Origin: Flavobacterium sp. CF108
Lineage (GTDB): Bacteria; Bacteroidota; Bacteroidia; Flavobacteriales; Flavobacteriaceae
Length of the DNA: 64,000 nucleotides
Direction: 5' to 3'
Assembly: GCF_900129795.1 (NCBI RefSeq)
Contig: NZ_FQWW01000007.1
Coordinates: 186,001 to 250,000 of the forward strand
Shown here: one piece after another, positions 45,800 to 53,759 of the stretch
Position numbering within the stretch: position 1 is the first letter of the stretch
Layout of the letters: every line of letters begins with the position of its first letter
Notes under the pieces: model-generated
Seen by the model: only the letters and a program-made list of their open reading frames with translations
Database searches by the model: none
Told to the model about the DNA's origin: nothing
Translations under genes and position numbers: made by a program

Positions 45800-46426
45800 A
45801 TGAAAAATTTCCTTATTGCCGATTCTGAAAACCTACACATAATTGGATTGAGGCACACACTAAAAAAGCTTGTCAAAACACCCAGCTTAAAAGTGACAAA
45901 TTCACGAGAAGAGCTGTTTAAATGTTTGGATAAAAATAATATAGAATGTTTGATTATTGATCCCAATAATATTTTTTTGTTTTATGATGATGATCTCAAA
46001 ATTATCAAAACAAAATATCCGCAATGCAAAATCATAATCCTTTCGTATTTTAAGAACAAACAAACCATTGACAGCTTCTTAAAAGAAAATATAAACGGCT
46101 TCATATCAAAAGATTGCGAAGAGCAGACTATTTTTGATGCCTTATATAAAATTCAGCACGGAGAACGTTATATATGTCCCAAAACCTTAAATACGTTTAT
46201 TGATGTTTTTGCTTTGCCAACTGCCCAAAGCGATGAAAAACTGACGCTGAGAGAGTTTGAAATCCTGAAACAAATAGCACAGGGAAATAATGGAAAAAGT
46301 ATCGCTTCACAGCTTTTTATCAGTATTCATACCTTCAGGACACATCGAAAAAACATCATGAAAAAAACAGGCAGGCACACCACTCCTGAACTGATACTTT
46401 ATGCTTTAGAAAAGAAAATAAAGTAA
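45800..46426 (+). CDS. LuxR/NarL-type DNA-binding response regulator
   Basis: The 208-aa protein has a receiver-like domain (about 1-120) that keeps the phosphoacceptor position (Asp54 in LIIDPNN) but only one acidic residue in the first motif (IADSENL), so phosphorylation is uncertain. The C-terminal LuxR HTH (about 145-205) reads LTLREFEILKQIAQGNNGKS and LFISIHTFRTHRKNIMKKTG. It sits between the receptor and the biosynthetic operon and probably controls one or both. No kinase gene is adjacent. Confidence 0.88.
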   Translation: MKNFLIADSENLHIIGLRHTLKKLVKTPSLKVTNSREELFKCLDKNNIECLIIDPNNIFLFYDDDLKIIKTKYPQCKIIILSYFKNKQTIDSFLKENINGFISKDCEEQTIFDALYKIQHGERYICPKTLNTFIDVFALPTAQSDEKLTLREFEILKQIAQGNNGKSIASQLFISIHTFRTHRKNIMKKTGRHTTPELILYALEKKIK

Positions 46427-46466
46427 TTTTCGCATTATTTAAGTAAATTTTATGCTTTATTTCCTA

Positions 46467-46501
46467 CTATAATTGAGGTATTTTGACTACCTCAATTATA
46501 G
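46467..46501. promoter_or_regulatory. Perfect 35-bp dyad upstream of the siderophore operon
   Basis: CTATAATTGAGGTA (46467-46480) and TACCTCAATTATAG (46488-46501) form a perfect 14-bp inverted repeat around TTTTGAC. No T-run follows directly, so it fits an operator as well as a terminator. It lies just upstream of the -33 element at about 46526. Confidence 0.6.
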
Positions 46502-46525
46502 AAATAATTTTCACTTTTTTATGGT

Positions 46526-46557
46526 ATTGATTTAATTTTCGTACAAAACTACATTTG
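46526..46557 (+). promoter_or_regulatory. Promoter of the siderophore biosynthesis operon
   Basis: ATTG (46526-46529) and TACATTTG (46550-46557) are separated by 20 bp, close to the Bacteroidota TTTG/TAnnTTTG arrangement. The -7 element lies 41 bp before the decarboxylase ATG. Confidence 0.6.
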
Positions 46558-46598
46558 TGGAAAATTATTCTTTAGAATCAATCTAAATAAATACCACA

Positions 46599-48131
46599 AT
46601 GGAGGCACAAGAAAAATTAGAAACAATACTGCAAGAAGTCATAATTGAAAATGCGCACGATAAACATGTTTTTTCTAACAACAATAAATCAATTGGGATT
46701 TATAAGAAAAGCATGAAAAAGGCCATTAAAACAATTGAAAATCATTTAAAAGAAAGAGATACGCCCTTTACCGGAACCAGTATTTCGACGATTAAGCGAA
46801 AAATTGATAATATTTATCTCGAAGAAAATAAGAGAGGAAAAAGCCTGGATTATGTTTTGGATGAATTAAAAGATATTTATTTAGATGATTGTATTCATTT
46901 TCATAATCCCAAATACATAGCGCACCTTAATTGCCCAATTTTAACGCCAACACTTGTGGCTGAAGCTTTTGTATCTTCATTAAATTCTTCGATGGATACT
47001 TATGACCAAAGTACAGGAGCAACTTTCATAGAATTAAAATTAGTTAAATGGACGCTTGACAAATTGGGTTATCCTGAAAATGCCGACGGAATTTTTACCA
47101 GCGGCGGAACGCAGTCCAACATGATGGGATTGCTTTTAGCGAGAGATCATTACATCAAAAAGCATTTCGGAATTGATCCAAAAATGGACGGACTTCCTCC
47201 TGAAGCTTCAAAATTCAGGGTTTTATGTTCTGAAGTAAGCCATTTTAGTTTAAAGAAAAACCTAAGTCTTTTAGGTTTAGGACAAAATGCCGTAATTCCA
47301 GTTGCTGTAGATCCTGATTTTAAAATGAATGTGAATGCCTTAAATAAGGTAATTCAGCAGCAAAAAGATTTAGGAAATATTCCAATTGCAATTGTAGGAA
47401 CAGCTGGAACAACAGATTTTGGTTCCATAGATCCATTGGCAGAAATTGCTTCGGTCGCCAATGAAAATGATATCTGGTTTCACGTAGACGCGGCTTACGG
47501 CGGTGGATTATTAATCAGTAATCTGCATAAAGAAAAACTTCAAGGAATCGAATTATCAGATTCAGTTACAATCGATTATCACAAAACGTTTTATCAGCCT
47601 GTAAGTTCAAGCGGCTTTTTTATGAGAGATAAATCCTTTGTGGATTATATCAAATACCACGCTGATTATCTGAACTCTAAAGAACAGGAAGACGAAGGAA
47701 TTCCAAACATGGTAAAAAAATCAATCCAGACAACACGTCGTTTTGATGCCTTAAAATTATGGTTTACGTTGAGAATGATCGGAACAGAAGGTTTGAGTTC
47801 TTATATGGAAAAAGCAATCTCAAATGCCCAATTCACCGCAGATTTACTGAGAAACAGAGAAGATTTCGAAATCATTCATAAACCGGAAATCAGTGCGATT
47901 GTGTTTCGTTATACGCCATTTACCGGAAATGAAAATTCATACTGCGGCATCAACAGCTACATTCGTAAAGCCATTTTTAACGAAGGTAAAGCCATCATTA
48001 CGAGTACAAAAGTCTACAACGAAGTATTCCTGAAATTCACTTTATTAAACCCGTTAACAACCCCAAAAGATATTGAAGAAATCATCGATTTGATTGTATA
48101 TCACGGAAATGAATATTCATTAAAAAATTAA
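46599..48131 (+). CDS. PLP-dependent group II amino-acid decarboxylase (siderophore diamine synthesis)
   Basis: The 510-aa protein shows GATFIELKLVKWTLDKLGYP, TSGGTQSNMMGLLLARD, HVDAAYGGGLL and the PLP Lys in TIDYHKTFYQPVSSSGFF (Lys329), as in DesA/RhbB/DABA-decarboxylase relatives. It should turn lysine into cadaverine, or diaminobutyrate into diaminopropane. With DesD-like synthetases downstream, cadaverine is the better guess. It starts the biosynthetic operon and is 6 bp from the hydroxylase. Confidence 0.9.
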   Translation: MEAQEKLETILQEVIIENAHDKHVFSNNNKSIGIYKKSMKKAIKTIENHLKERDTPFTGTSISTIKRKIDNIYLEENKRGKSLDYVLDELKDIYLDDCIHFHNPKYIAHLNCPILTPTLVAEAFVSSLNSSMDTYDQSTGATFIELKLVKWTLDKLGYPENADGIFTSGGTQSNMMGLLLARDHYIKKHFGIDPKMDGLPPEASKFRVLCSEVSHFSLKKNLSLLGLGQNAVIPVAVDPDFKMNVNALNKVIQQQKDLGNIPIAIVGTAGTTDFGSIDPLAEIASVANENDIWFHVDAAYGGGLLISNLHKEKLQGIELSDSVTIDYHKTFYQPVSSSGFFMRDKSFVDYIKYHADYLNSKEQEDEGIPNMVKKSIQTTRRFDALKLWFTLRMIGTEGLSSYMEKAISNAQFTADLLRNREDFEIIHKPEISAIVFRYTPFTGNENSYCGINSYIRKAIFNEGKAIITSTKVYNEVFLKFTLLNPLTTPKDIEEIIDLIVYHGNEYSLKN

Positions 48132-48137
48132 AATAAA

Positions 48138-49469
48138 ATGCAAAACAAAATATACGATTTCATAGCAGTTGGAGTAGGGCCTTTCAATTTAAGTCTGGCT
48201 TGTTTAACCGCACCAATTGAAAATTTGGACGGATTATTTTTTGATAAAAATGAATCCTTCAACTGGCATCCGGGAATGTTGCTGCAAGACACGACATTAC
48301 AAATTCCGTTTCTGGCAGATTTAGTGACCTTGGCAGATCCTACAAGTCCGTTTAGTTTTTTGAATTACATCAAAGAACAAGGAAAAATGTATTCGTTTTA
48401 CATCCGTGAAAACTTCTTGTTACTAAGAAATGAATACAATCAATATTGTCAATGGGCAATTAAAAAGTTACCGAATATCTATTTTAATACGGAAGTTACA
48501 GCCATTGAATATGATGAAAATCAACAGCTTTATATTGTAACTACACTTTCTGCTAAAACAAACGTTACTACGATTTACAAAACCAAAAAGATTGTTTTAG
48601 GAACCGGAACAGCGCCGCATATTCCAAAATCTTGTCAATCTTTAAAAGGAAAAGCAATCCATTCCTCAGCTTATATTCAAAATAAAGCTTCACTTCAAAA
48701 ACAAAAATCAATTACGGTTTTAGGAAGCGGACAAAGTGCTGCCGAAGTTTTCAATGATTTATTGCAGGAAATTGATGTTTACGGATACCAGTTAAACTGG
48801 ATTACAAGATCGTCAAGATTTTTTCCAATGGATTACAGCAAGTTAACGCTCGAAATGACATCTCCGGAATATGTAGATTATTTTTATAATCTTCCTTCAG
48901 ATAAAAGAGATGATTTGTTGAAGAACCAGAAATTATTGTACAAAGGAATCAATAAAGATTTGATCGCCACAATTTTCGATACCATTTACAGCAAAAAAGT
49001 AATAACTGAAATTGATGTGAATTTAAGAACCAACGCGGCTTGTACCAAAGGAACTTACGATGAAATGAATAAATCTTTTGAATTAGAATTACATCAGGTG
49101 GAGCAAGATAAAAGATACCGCCACAAAACCGATGCATTAGTCTTAGCAACGGGTTACGGTTATAAATTACCTCAATTTTTAGAAGGAATCGCTAACAGAA
49201 TTCAATGGGATGATAAAGGACGTTTTGCCACGAACAGAAATTACTCAATTGACAATAATGGAAACGAAGTTTTTGTGCAAAATGCTGAATTACATACGCA
49301 TGGTTTTGTAACACCCGATTTAGGAATGGCTTGTTACCGAAACTCATACATCATTAAAGAAATTACCGGGGTTGAACATTATGCTGTAGAAACCAAAATT
49401 GCTTTTCAGGAATTTGGAGTTCCCGCAGCAGAAGTGATTGAATCTCCGGCATTTGAAACCATCGCATAA
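48138..49469 (+). CDS. FAD/NADPH-dependent diamine (or lysine) N-hydroxylase
   Basis: The 443-aa protein has the FAD motif GVGPFNLSLA (about 12-21), HPGMLLQDTTLQIPFLADLVTL, the NADPH motif VLGSGQSAAEVFNDLL (about 194-209) and ATGYGYKLP, as in IucD/DesB/AlcA enzymes. It makes the hydroxylamine later acylated to a hydroxamate. It lies between decarboxylase and HGSNAT-like genes with 6-bp and 2-bp gaps, so translation is probably coupled. Confidence 0.92.
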   Translation: MQNKIYDFIAVGVGPFNLSLACLTAPIENLDGLFFDKNESFNWHPGMLLQDTTLQIPFLADLVTLADPTSPFSFLNYIKEQGKMYSFYIRENFLLLRNEYNQYCQWAIKKLPNIYFNTEVTAIEYDENQQLYIVTTLSAKTNVTTIYKTKKIVLGTGTAPHIPKSCQSLKGKAIHSSAYIQNKASLQKQKSITVLGSGQSAAEVFNDLLQEIDVYGYQLNWITRSSRFFPMDYSKLTLEMTSPEYVDYFYNLPSDKRDDLLKNQKLLYKGINKDLIATIFDTIYSKKVITEIDVNLRTNAACTKGTYDEMNKSFELELHQVEQDKRYRHKTDALVLATGYGYKLPQFLEGIANRIQWDDKGRFATNRNYSIDNNGNEVFVQNAELHTHGFVTPDLGMACYRNSYIIKEITGVEHYAVETKIAFQEFGVPAAEVIESPAFETIA

Positions 49470-49471
49470 TT

Positions 49472-50587
49472 ATGGAAACAGTACAACAAAAAAAGAGAGT
49501 TTTGGCGATCGATATTGCCAGAGGAATGAGTGTGATTTTGATGATGATGATTCACACGATGTTAATTTACGGAACAATTGAAACGCAGACAAAAACTGTT
49601 TTAGGCGAAATTATTTTATGGTTAGGCCGCGGCACAACCATGTTTTTGGTTAGCATGGGAATTTCTTTTGTATTATCAAGAAGACAAACTTTTACAGCCG
49701 TTTGCAAAAGAGCGTTATATATTTTGGCTGTTGGTTACGGAATGAATCTTTTAAAATTTTTGGTTCCTGAATTCATTTTTGGCGGACTTCCAGAAGCTTT
49801 TGTTTCGGCTTACGGTTTAAAATCAGGAACATTAGAAACAGGGATTTTCTTTTTGCTTTTGGGAGATATTCTACAATTGGCAGGAATCACATTGTTTATT
49901 ATGGGACTTATCAACCATTATAGCAAAAGTAAATATGTGCCATTAGTTGTGGCTTTGGCAATCATAGCTGTTTCAAAAGAATTAAGCGGTTTCAGAGTCG
50001 GAATTGTGGGCTTAGATTATATCTGCGATTTATTTTTTAGCAATCAGTTTAATGTTTATTTCCCTGTTTTTCCGTGGAGTGCTTTCATTTTAATCGGAAT
50101 GTTTTTAGGAAGATGGTACAAAGAATTAAACGAAAATCAGGAAGTATTTTTTAAGAAAATGTTATTCGTTGGTTTAGCTTTTATTGCCTTTGGAGGGATT
50201 TTAAACTTTTCCAATCCCGAATATCATTTTGGAGATTATTACCATTTAGGACCTGGCGGAAGTATTTTATTATTGGGAACAAATCTCGTTTTATATTGGT
50301 TGATTAACATTGTAGTACACTTGTTTAAAGAAAATAATAGAGTATTCAATTTATTGATTTTCTGTAGCAAACACGTAACAAGTTTATACGTAATTCAATG
50401 GGTTTTGATCAATTGGGGAATGTATGTTTTAGGTTTCTGGGAACATAATCAATGGTTTGTTTTAAGTTTATTCCCGGTTGTAATTGCCACAAGTATAAGT
50501 ATTCAGCTGGTTTATAATGGAATCAAAACACTTTGGAAAACCAAATGGAGTAATAAAGACAGCAATGAATTAATTGTAAACAGCTAG
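49472..50587 (+). CDS. HGSNAT/DUF1624-like multi-pass membrane protein in the siderophore operon
   Basis: The 371-aa protein has about ten membrane helices. The N-terminal RVLAIDIARGMSVILMMMIHTML (basic residue, D-x-x-R-G, His in helix 1) is typical of the heparan-alpha-glucosaminide acetyltransferase-like and acyltransferase-3-like membrane families. Only 2 bp separate it from the hydroxylase. It might transfer an acyl group across the membrane or modify or export the siderophore. Standard hydroxamate pathways do not need it, so its job is open. Confidence 0.75.
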   Translation: METVQQKKRVLAIDIARGMSVILMMMIHTMLIYGTIETQTKTVLGEIILWLGRGTTMFLVSMGISFVLSRRQTFTAVCKRALYILAVGYGMNLLKFLVPEFIFGGLPEAFVSAYGLKSGTLETGIFFLLLGDILQLAGITLFIMGLINHYSKSKYVPLVVALAIIAVSKELSGFRVGIVGLDYICDLFFSNQFNVYFPVFPWSAFILIGMFLGRWYKELNENQEVFFKKMLFVGLAFIAFGGILNFSNPEYHFGDYYHLGPGGSILLLGTNLVLYWLINIVVHLFKENNRVFNLLIFCSKHVTSLYVIQWVLINWGMYVLGFWEHNQWFVLSLFPVVIATSISIQLVYNGIKTLWKTKWSNKDSNELIVNS

Positions 50588-50610
50588 AATTTATATTCTT
50601 ACGATTAGAT

Positions 50611-50643
50611 AAACCTGACAGGTTTTTAAACCCTGTCAGGTTT
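50611..50643 (+). terminator. Hairpin inside the siderophore operon
   Basis: A perfect 12-bp stem AAACCTGACAGG / CCTGTCAGGTTT has a 9-nt loop. It looks like a dispersed Flavobacterium palindrome, and only a short T-run follows. It could reduce transcription of the downstream synthetase genes. Confidence 0.6.
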
Positions 50644-50707
50644 GCATTGAACATAGAAAATCAAAAAATATTTTGCCACAGATTTTAAAGATTAAAATGA
50701 TTTCGAA

Positions 50708-50752
50708 ACTAAAATCTAATAATCTAAAATCAACAATCTAAAATCTAAAATC
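50708..50752 (+). repeat. AAAATCTAAAATC-type leader repeat before the first NIS synthetase
   Basis: Degenerate TCTAAAA heptamers run up to the ATG at 50755, in the same orientation relative to the gene as before susC and the poly-HAMP kinase. Confidence 0.7.
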
Positions 50753-50754
50753 AA

Positions 50755-53142
50755 ATGAGCACATATAAACCTATTTATTCAACAACAATTCCGGATTTTG
50801 GAGTGATAGATTTTCGTCCGCTGCAATTGTCGACAGACGCTGTAATAATTCATGATTGGGTTAATCGTGATTATGCACAATACTGGGGTATGCAGGGAAA
50901 AAATCTCGAAGAAGTCCGTTTAGAATATGAAAAAATAACTCAGGATTCAGATGTTTTTATCGGACTTGTAAATGGAGAAATTTCGTTTTTATTAGAACGT
51001 TACAATCCAAAACATGATATTATCGGGAACTATTATACCGTTCAGGATTACGATTGCGGTATTCACATTATAGTTGCGCCGTCAACAAAACCTGTGCATC
51101 AGTTTACATGGCATATTTTTTCGAGCATTATGAAATTTATATTCAGAGATCTTACCATCGAAAGAATATTGGTTGAACCTGACATTCGCAACAAAAAAAT
51201 GTTTGATATCTGCCATCGCGTAGGCTTCGAAGATGCTGATGCAGTCATTTTACCGCATAAAACTGCATTATTGGCCTTTTGTACAAGAGAGCAATTCATC
51301 AAAAAAATAGATTCATTTAACCTCAATTATACCGAAATGAATAACGAAAATCAATTAGAATTTCCAGAAAAAGCTATCATACATATTCAGCCCGAAGTTT
51401 GGGAAAAAGCCAATCGCTTACTGGTAAAAAAGGCCATTTGTGAGTTCTCGCATGAACTTTTAATTGAACCAATTTTAGAAACTGGAAATACATATTCGCT
51501 GTTTTCTGATGATAATTCGGTTAAATATATTTTTAAAGCAGAATTACTTGCGATGAATCATTTGAATATTCAGTTGAATTCGATTTCAAAATATAAAAAT
51601 GAAGAATTACTTCCTTTAGATGCTGTAGATTTTATTCAGGAATTCAAAACCAGTTTAGGAATTTCAGAACAATTAATTCCTTCTTATCTGGAAGAAATTA
51701 TAAGTACACTTTACGGAAGCTGTTACAAATTATTAAAAGAAAATTCGACTTCAAAGTCGCTTGCCAATTCTGATTTTCAAACCATAGAACAAGCCATGAT
51801 GGAAGGTCATCCGGGTTTTGTTGCCAATAACGGAAGAATTGGTTACAACAGCATGGATTACAAAGCCTACGCGCCCGAAGCCGGAAATCCGTTCAGGATT
51901 TTATGGCTTGCCGGACATCGCGACAGAACCGTTTATGCCGGAACTCAAAAACTGGATTACGACACGTTAATTCAGCAAGAATTAGGAGCAGAAACTATCG
52001 CAAAATTCAATGCCACAATTTCAGAAAAAGGACAAAATCCAAACGATTATTTCTTTATTCCCGTGCATCCGTGGCAATGGTTTAATAAACTTGCCAATTT
52101 GTTTTCGCCGGAAATTGCCAAACAAAAACTGATTTGTGTAGGTTACGGCCCAGATTTATATCAGGCACAGCAATCCATCAGAACCTTATTCAACTTAAGT
52201 AATCCTAAAAAATTATATACCAAAACATCGCTTTCGATTCTGAATATGGGATTTATGCGTGGTTTACCGGTTTTTTATTTAGGCACAGCGCCAGAAATGG
52301 CAGAATGGCTGGATCAATTATTAAGCGGCGATCAATATCTGCAGAAAGTAGGTTTCGGAATGTTGGGCGAAGTTGCTTCTGTAAGTTACATTAATCCTTA
52401 TTTTGAAAGCTTCGGAAAACACAATCCGTACAATAAAATGATTGCTTCATTATGGAGAGAAAGTCCTGTAGCAAAACTTAAAAATGACGAACAATTAATG
52501 ACAATGGCGGCATTTTTACATTTAGATAAAGACGGAAATTCGTTATTATCTGAAATTATAAAAGCATCTTCATTATCAATAGACAATTGGCTTGCCGAAT
52601 ATTTCAAGGTTTATTTGAGCCCGTTATTACATTGTTTTTACCAATACGATTTGGTTTTTATGCCGCATGGAGAAAACCTTATTTTAGGGTTAGAAAATCA
52701 TGTTCCGGTTCGTTCTTTCATGAAAGATATCACCGAAGAAGCCGTGATCCTAAATCCTGATGTTGTAGTTCCTAAAAACATTGACAGAATTTATGCTGAA
52801 GTTCCGGAAGACGTAAAATTACTTTCGATTTTTATTGATGTTTTTGATGGATTTTTCCGTTTCATGTCCGCTATTTTAGTTTCGAGTGATAATTATTCTG
52901 AAGATCGTTATTGGGAATTAGTGGCAGAATGTATCTCTGATTATCAGGAACAAAACCCACATCTGGAAGCTAAATTCGAACAATATGATTTGTTTGCCAA
53001 TGAATTTCAGCTGTCTTGTCTGAACCGTTTGCAATTGAACAATAACAAAACCATGATCGATCTTGATGATCCTGTGGCGTTGTTACAATTTCAGGGGAAA
53101 CTGCAAAATCCAATTGCTCCATATAAAAAAATAATAGCTTAA
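50755..53142 (+). CDS. Fused GNAT acyltransferase - NIS siderophore synthetase (BibC-like)
   Basis: In this 795-aa protein residues about 10-190 form an AlcB/DesC-like GNAT acyltransferase (IHDWVNRDYAQYWGMQGKN, GIHIIVAPSTKPVHQFTWHI, RILVEPDIRNKKMFD). Residues about 205-795 form an IucA/IucC-family synthetase with EGHPGFVANNGRIGYNSMDY, FFIPVHPWQW, SLSILNMGFMRGLP and MPHGENLILGLENHVPVR. The GHPGFVANNGRIG form is that of DesD/AlcC-type synthetases, which join N-hydroxy-N-acyl diamines. The fusion parallels BibC of bisucaberin pathways. A second, unfused copy of the same two domains follows. Confidence 0.92.
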   Translation: MSTYKPIYSTTIPDFGVIDFRPLQLSTDAVIIHDWVNRDYAQYWGMQGKNLEEVRLEYEKITQDSDVFIGLVNGEISFLLERYNPKHDIIGNYYTVQDYDCGIHIIVAPSTKPVHQFTWHIFSSIMKFIFRDLTIERILVEPDIRNKKMFDICHRVGFEDADAVILPHKTALLAFCTREQFIKKIDSFNLNYTEMNNENQLEFPEKAIIHIQPEVWEKANRLLVKKAICEFSHELLIEPILETGNTYSLFSDDNSVKYIFKAELLAMNHLNIQLNSISKYKNEELLPLDAVDFIQEFKTSLGISEQLIPSYLEEIISTLYGSCYKLLKENSTSKSLANSDFQTIEQAMMEGHPGFVANNGRIGYNSMDYKAYAPEAGNPFRILWLAGHRDRTVYAGTQKLDYDTLIQQELGAETIAKFNATISEKGQNPNDYFFIPVHPWQWFNKLANLFSPEIAKQKLICVGYGPDLYQAQQSIRTLFNLSNPKKLYTKTSLSILNMGFMRGLPVFYLGTAPEMAEWLDQLLSGDQYLQKVGFGMLGEVASVSYINPYFESFGKHNPYNKMIASLWRESPVAKLKNDEQLMTMAAFLHLDKDGNSLLSEIIKASSLSIDNWLAEYFKVYLSPLLHCFYQYDLVFMPHGENLILGLENHVPVRSFMKDITEEAVILNPDVVVPKNIDRIYAEVPEDVKLLSIFIDVFDGFFRFMSAILVSSDNYSEDRYWELVAECISDYQEQNPHLEAKFEQYDLFANEFQLSCLNRLQLNNNKTMIDLDDPVALLQFQGKLQNPIAPYKKIIA

Positions 53143-53152
53143 TTCCTTAAAG

Positions 53153-53749
53153 ATGAATAGTATAATAACTCATCCTGAAAACGATGTTGCAAACGACGTT
53201 GTTTTTGTAAAAACAATTCCCGGTTTAGGGGTTTTTGAGCTGCGCCCGCTTGATATGGAATTAGATATTCCGTTGATTCACAATTGGGTAAACCGTGATT
53301 ACGCCGTTTATTGGGAAATGAATGGATTTTCTGTAGAAGAAGTAAAAAATACCTACTATAATATTCAGGAAAAAGCGCAGGTTTATATTGGAAAATTCAA
53401 TAACAATGTTGCTTTTTTATTAGAATGCTATGATCCGAAAGATGATATTGTTGGCAAGTATTACGAAGCTGAAAAAGGGGATAAAGGCATGCATATTTTA
53501 GTTGCACCTTCAGAAAAACCAATTCCGAATTTTACATGGAATATTTTTACCGTAATCCTTGATTTTATCTTTAGTGATGCCAAAAGCCAGCGTATTGTGG
53601 TTGAGCCCGACGCAAGAAATCATAAAATTCATTTACTGAATAAAAGGGCCGGATTTATTTTTCAGCGTGTTCTCGATTTGCCGCACAAACAAGCGCATCT
53701 GGAATTTTGCACACGCGAAGATTATTACAAGGCATTACAACAGGTTTAA
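53153..53749 (+). CDS. Stand-alone AlcB/DesC-like GNAT acyltransferase
   Basis: The 198-aa protein aligns throughout with the N-terminal domain of the preceding fusion (LIHNWVNRDYAVYWEMNGF, MHILVAPSEKPIPNFTWNIF, RIVVEPDARNHKIH, HLEFCTRED). It should acylate the N-hydroxylated diamine using succinyl-CoA, acetyl-CoA or a longer acyl-CoA. The gene starts 10 bp after the fusion and ends 10 bp before the next synthetase, in a different frame from it. Confidence 0.9.
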   Translation: MNSIITHPENDVANDVVFVKTIPGLGVFELRPLDMELDIPLIHNWVNRDYAVYWEMNGFSVEEVKNTYYNIQEKAQVYIGKFNNNVAFLLECYDPKDDIVGKYYEAEKGDKGMHILVAPSEKPIPNFTWNIFTVILDFIFSDAKSQRIVVEPDARNHKIHLLNKRAGFIFQRVLDLPHKQAHLEFCTREDYYKALQQV

Positions 53750-53759
53750 TTTGAAACAA

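Noticed and set aside
50676..50690. GCCACAGATTTTAAAG as a transposon end
   Set aside because: It resembles part of the 14-kb palindrome, but no second arm or target duplication is visible here.
53667..53759. Earlier start for the second NIS synthetase
   Set aside because: It would overlap the acyltransferase gene out of frame and adds a sequence without similarity to the synthetase domain.
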